A stretch of 64,000 bases of DNA from Siphlonurus alternatus (taxonomy: Eukaryota > Arthropoda > Insecta > Ephemeroptera > Siphlonuridae): assembly GCA_949825025.1 (NCBI GenBank), contig OX463782.1, positions 3,917,501 to 3,981,500 of the forward strand. Direction: 5' to 3'. Below, piece by piece: positions 60,182-64,000 of this stretch. The notes beneath the pieces were generated by a model. That model did no database searches and was not told the DNA's origin. It worked only from the letters and a program-made list of their open reading frames with translations. The translations under genes and the position numbers were made by a program. The first letter of the stretch is position 1, and each line of letters opens with the position of its first letter.

Positions 60182-60529
60182 GGGTAAGGTAACGCCACCA
60201 ATGTTAAAAAAAAATCCCTCTCAGAAAAATTCTGAAAAAAATTTAAAATGTTCTCCTCTATACCCCCTATCAGTACCTAAAATATCAGGTATACAAATAC
60301 GATCTAGTTTTTGAGTTATAAATTTTTAAAGTTGACTACTTTAACATGGAGAAATGAAACTCCCATGTTAAATTGGTCAACTTTAAAAATTCATAACTCA
60401 AAAACTAGATCGTATTTGCATACCTGATATTTAAGCTACTGATAGGGGGTGTAGAGGAGAACATTTTAAATTTTTTTCAGAATTTTTGTGAGAGGGATTT
60501 TTTTTAACATTGGTGGCGTTACCTTACCC
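60182..60529. mobile_element. TTAA-flanked MITE, family A, uninterrupted copy
   Basis: 348 bp, GGGTAAGGTAACGCCACCAA ... GGCGTTACCTTACCC, with TTAA at 60178-60181 and 60530-60533. Its arms (ATCAGGTATACAAATACGAT; AACTAGATCG) match 48718-49458 closely. Confidence 0.85.
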
Positions 60530-60540
60530 TTAATTCCAAT

Positions 60541-60640
60541 ATGCTTTTTCCGTCATCGGTACGTATCATACAAGTATAAGTTTCTTTCGAACGCTTATAC
60601 TTGTACTTGTATGATACGTAGCGATGACGGAAAAAGCATA
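60541..60640. repeat. about 100-bp hairpin, compact member of the CGTCATCGG family
   Basis: ATGCTTTTTCCGTCATCGG and its complement form a near-perfect hairpin, with CGTATCATACAAGTATAAG in the arms. Flanking TTAATTCC and AATTAATTAA also look complementary. It begins directly after the TTAA MITE ending at 60529. Confidence 0.65.
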
Positions 60641-61317
60641 TAAGAATTAATTAAACAAACGTATCTAATAGAGATAACATCTTGTCTACGGACTTTAAAT
60701 CTAAAAAAATGTTATATTATTATGGTATTATTTCCAGATCTTATATATTTTTAAACTGTATACTATCGTTTGTTTGAGTTTCTCATTTTACTCAAGCTAC
60801 TACTTCATATATTGCAATACTATTATACAGATTCCAGGAATTTTACTCACCTTTCTTATATATATAGTGTCTAGAAACGTGATATGTTGGTTTTCTTACT
60901 TTATGACGATTGTAATGTCGTAATGTAAAAATATGAATCAGACTTTTCTAATGCAACAAAGAGGTGGTATTGTTTACTTCCAAATATGTCTTAAGCGCGA
61001 GAGTTCTATAGTCAATATTTAAGGCGTTCTAATATTTAAAGTAAAAAAGCTTCTTAGATCTTTTACTCTGTGATGTCAAGCTGGTTACGCCTCCATTCTC
61101 GCCGTCTAAACAAGCTTGGTCGTAGCTTTCTTGAGGTACATGATTTACACCCACAACACTAAAAAACTATTATTTTTCTTTCTGTTAAGTGTCATAAATT
61201 GGAACAGTAGTAGTTGAAAGGCGGACAGTTTAATATGCAGGTTAGCCCAGGAGGCCCCATATTTACAATGTTGGAAAAAAATTGTAAAATTATATATTTT
61301 AGATATACTTAAAAAAG

Positions 61318-61461
61318 GCGTGATTTACAAAGGAGTTATCCAGAAATATATCCAGGTTTTTCATTAACTAACGGTTATTGTCATTGATTTAATAAGGCTG
61401 ACGCTGTGCATGCCATGGTTATATACTGAGAAAATTGGTTATTTTCTTTCGTAAATCGTGC
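61318..61461. repeat. family E repeat, copy 5
   Basis: GCGTGATTTACAAAGGAGTT pairs with the right end TTTCGTAAATCGTGC; TCCAGGTTTTTCATTAACTA pairs with ACTGAGAAAATTGG. This copy best shows the outer termini of the family. Confidence 0.55.
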
Positions 61462-61487
61462 TTTTGTCTCTATAATGCACACTCCTC

Positions 61488-61606
61488 GCCTCTGAAAAGT
61501 TCCCTTCAACAGTCCTTGTTAATCGATCATCATGCCGTATGTTATACTTACGGGGTATGGTGATTAACAAGGCTGTTGAAGGGAACTTTTCAGAGGCGAG
61601 AAGTGT
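61488..61606. mobile_element. about 119-bp hairpin MITE
   Basis: ACACTCCTCGCCTCTGAAAA and its complement (TTTTCAGAGGCGAGAAGTGT) continue through GTTCCCTTCAACAG and its partner to a short loop near ATGCCGTATGTTATACTTAC. Confidence 0.65.
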
Positions 61607-61839
61607 ACAATGTATTTATTTAAATTAAAAAAAAAAACGTTACATTGAATAAGTTCTGCTTAATTATCATCGTTCAAATCCACTACGGCTCTAAATAAAG
61701 ATACCCATCCCCGCAATTACTTAACATAATTGAGAAAACGTGGAAACCTGTATTAGGATGGTCGTTAATGATGTATCAACACCATAAATTATCTCCAGAG
61801 TATATACCACGAGTTGACCCAGTTATAAAGCAAAGTTCT

Positions 61840-62040
61840 GTACGAATTTTGACGGTGTACCGCGAAGGAAGCGGTGCCGACTCTGCTGGCCGCGTGTTTG
61901 TTTGCGTGTCATTTTCAGTCTCTCCCTTGAGGGACCTCCCCCCGACCTCGTAATGTTTGTTTACCCCCCTCCAACACCACCAGCATGGGGGGCTAACCAA
62001 GGGCTGATTAGCCTGCGTGACCTCGGGGTAGCATCGTAAC
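61840..62040. other. GC-richer island without a convincing gene
   Basis: GTACCGCGAAGGAAGCGGTG, GCTGGCCGCGTGTTTG and CCTCCCCCCGACCTCG stand out from the flanks. Frames on both strands are open for about 60-75 codons but lack splice signals and family motifs. Promoter or non-coding exon possible. Confidence 0.2.
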
Positions 62041-62110
62041 TCAACTGTTTGTTGTTATAGTACATTTGTTAAATCAATTAAAGTTATTCTTACTTTAATA
62101 TATAAAAAAA

Positions 62111-62406
62111 CTTCAAGTTAGCTGATTTTTCAGTGTTCCCACCATCCTATCCAAACCTATGTAAAAAAAAAAAAAAACAAGCAAATGTGAATTCGTTTTT
62201 TTCACTAATAAGAAGATTTTTTAGATAAAAGTCCTTTACAGAACATCGGTCCAAACTAAAAAAATACATCCAGTGGATAATGCAAGATTTAGAATTTTTA
62301 CGTAATTCATTACCGAGAAAAGTTAAATAAACACCTTGCTTCATTTTCAAGTGCAAAATGGATCATATATAGCGACACACACAAATGAGCCTCGACTTGA
62401 AGCCTA
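62111..62406 (+). mobile_element. MITE, diverged member of the GAGGCTT family
   Basis: CTTCAAGTTAGCTGATTTTT and GTGTTCCCACCATCCTATCC at the left and ACTTGAAGCC at the right match copies at 36357 and 37188. The interior is strongly diverged and AT-richer. Confidence 0.55.
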
Positions 62407-63519
62407 TATAGGCATATTTTTTAATTATAATAAATTCCCCTTAGGATATTAAATTTTAAATTAAAGAAAAAGAACAGAAGGATTTATAATTAAGAGAAAA
62501 GAAGGCATACTATAATTTAGAGGATGTTCGAAAAGTTGCATATGTTAAAGGGGCTGTAAGTATGTGTGAGCAGCACTGTGTTGCTATATTTAACATTACA
62601 ATCTCCTGCCAAAATACTTAAGTGCTTTTAAATTAAAGAAAGAAACATACTGAATTCCTTTTATTGTTCTTTTAATTGAAGTTGTTCTTGATCAAGATCA
62701 AGAATAATTATAACTCATAAAAAATATTTAAAAGTATGTACATGCATATCATCACTTTTATTATTTTCTATGGAAGGAGTTATTTTAGAAGGTTCAGTAA
62801 CCAGTTCAATAGATTCTTCATAACGAGCTGGTTCCATTGAACTGGCTGCTGAACCTTCTACAATGACTATTTCCCTTGGTAAATGAATTCAGGGGAATAT
62901 ACTGTAATGAAAGAACTGACGCACTGATGCGTACATTTATGATTCATTCTTTATTATTGTGCCATGTTTTAAAATGAGGTCCATTAGATTTTATCTTTGT
63001 TGAAATTATATCTCTTACTTTTATAGCGTACACTGAAGAAGTTTATGGTGCTTGGCTCGAGTGTTAGTTTTATTTCTCTCAAGATATGTTATATATCTGA
63101 TATAATGACCTCCTCTTTTTATTTTGATAGACAACAAGATGCACTGTGTTTATTTTTACCTTGGCTGTATCATAACCATCAGATAGGACGTCCCATTGCA
63201 CACATGTGCATGCAGAGATTTGTTACAGTTTCATTTAGAGATGCATTATGTTATAGTCATTATAATGATTGGAATTCCATTGAAATAATCACTGAAAAAC
63301 TTGCTACTTAAAATAAGCAACACTTACAATAAAGACAATCTTCCACGTGTTTTTGATACAAATATAGATCTTATCAACAAATTGTTCAATTTTGAAGATA
63401 GTACTCTTAATTTATTATTTGTTTAATATTATCCAATGCTGCATTAAAAAAATACCTTTAGAGAGAACCTTTAAAAATTTAAGTTTTGTAAATTTTTCCA
63501 CATTTTTTTTTTCACCAAC
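62407..63519. other. AT-rich non-coding DNA at the right edge
   Basis: A hairpin-like pair GAAGGTTCAGTAACCAGTTC / GAACTGGCTGCTGAACCTTC lies at about 62788-62860. The frame near 63045-63311 is open for 88 codons but has no recognisable domain. The common exon predicted to lie right of the window is not seen here. Confidence 0.4.
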
Positions 63520-63690
63520 ACCCTTATTAAAATCATGCTGGAAAACGCTGAGATATCTCCTTTACCTTGCGTGTTAAATATTTGCTGACTATGACGTCAC
63601 AGTGTTTTGCAGCACTATTTTCAAAGTGTTATTAAAATATTTTAAAAAATGAAAATAATGACAGTACATAACTTGAAATCCTTTATCCAA
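63520..63690. repeat. degenerate second copy of the 14990 repeat
   Basis: It shares GTTAAATATTTGC, TGACTATGACGTCACAGTG, a following GTGTTATTAAA and AATGAAAATAAT with the segment 14990-15180. The left arm is largely decayed. Confidence 0.45.
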
Positions 63691-64000
63691 ATATGAAATA
63701 CAAAATATAACTTGCAGGTTGTCCATATAGCTTACGATTTAAAAACGAAAAGTCATTTTTTGTGTCTATTTTAGTGATATATTGATAGGTCGAATATTGT
63801 TATTAATATATCTCCACTGCTTGTGCTTATTTCTGATAACTAGGTTATTTATTTTTTTCGTATATCATATCAAGTTTTCTTCATGCGGTCCACGTGCAAG
63901 AATTTTTAACAAAAAAATACAAGTCCATGCATTATATTGATAAAGTTTGCCAAGAATGTTTTCTAGCTTAGATACGAACGAACGTTGTGGTATTTTAGTA

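Overview
This window is AT-rich intergenic/intronic DNA from a multicellular animal. It has no operons and no long open frames. It carries spliced-gene signals, microsatellites, tRNA-derived repeats, many hairpin (MITE-like) DNA transposons, a jockey-like LINE 3' end and an LTR retrotransposon primed by a leucine-tRNA-like site. G+C looks like roughly one third by eye. The host is probably an invertebrate; I cannot place it in a phylum from the sequence alone.

The only coding sequence whose family I recognise is one internal exon at 30473..30734 (+), encoding an SH3 domain of the Trio/Kalirin/UNC-73 Rho-GEF type. Around it, on the same strand, are several ATG-containing exon candidates, each ending in a splice donor: 6347..6577 (phase 0), 37664..37702 (phase 0), 48433..48466, 53803..53893 and 58413..58722 (all phase 1). 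The SH3 exon enters in phase 0 and leaves in phase 1. The upstream candidate can therefore splice into it in frame. The three downstream candidates can replace it in front of one common phase-1 exon to the right of the window. The simplest reading is one large Trio-like gene running left to right, with an array of alternative promoters. Each downstream start would drop everything up to and including this SH3 exon. This is inferred from phases, donors and order; no transcript was seen.

The rest is dominated by repeats. 0-6 kb: AT-rich DNA, two GC-rich islands, a long CT microsatellite and hairpin MITEs. 6-21 kb: the first candidate exon, several hairpin families and a TTAA-flanked MITE. 22.5-24.2 kb: a 1.7-kb foldback with tRNA-like modules in both arms. 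30.5 kb: the SH3 exon. 32.3-35.8 kb: a 3.5-kb foldback with about 1.24-kb arms. 36-42 kb: tandem copies of a MITE, a tRNA-derived SINE head, a 380-bp inverted repeat and a hairpin made of repeated sub-units. 43.2-47.4 kb: a MITE split by a 4,044-bp non-autonomous LTR retrotransposon with an ATTG target duplication. 48-60 kb: three candidate first exons interleaved with TTAA MITEs (one nested in another, with a paralogous empty site at 60.2 kb) and a LINE fragment. 60-64 kb: further hairpin elements.

The window shows a transposon-packed intronic landscape around an apparently multi-promoter neuronal-type Rho-GEF gene. Direct comparison of interrupted and uninterrupted repeat copies reveals several insertion events with exact target duplications, including two unusually short palindromic insertions of 26 and 44 bp.
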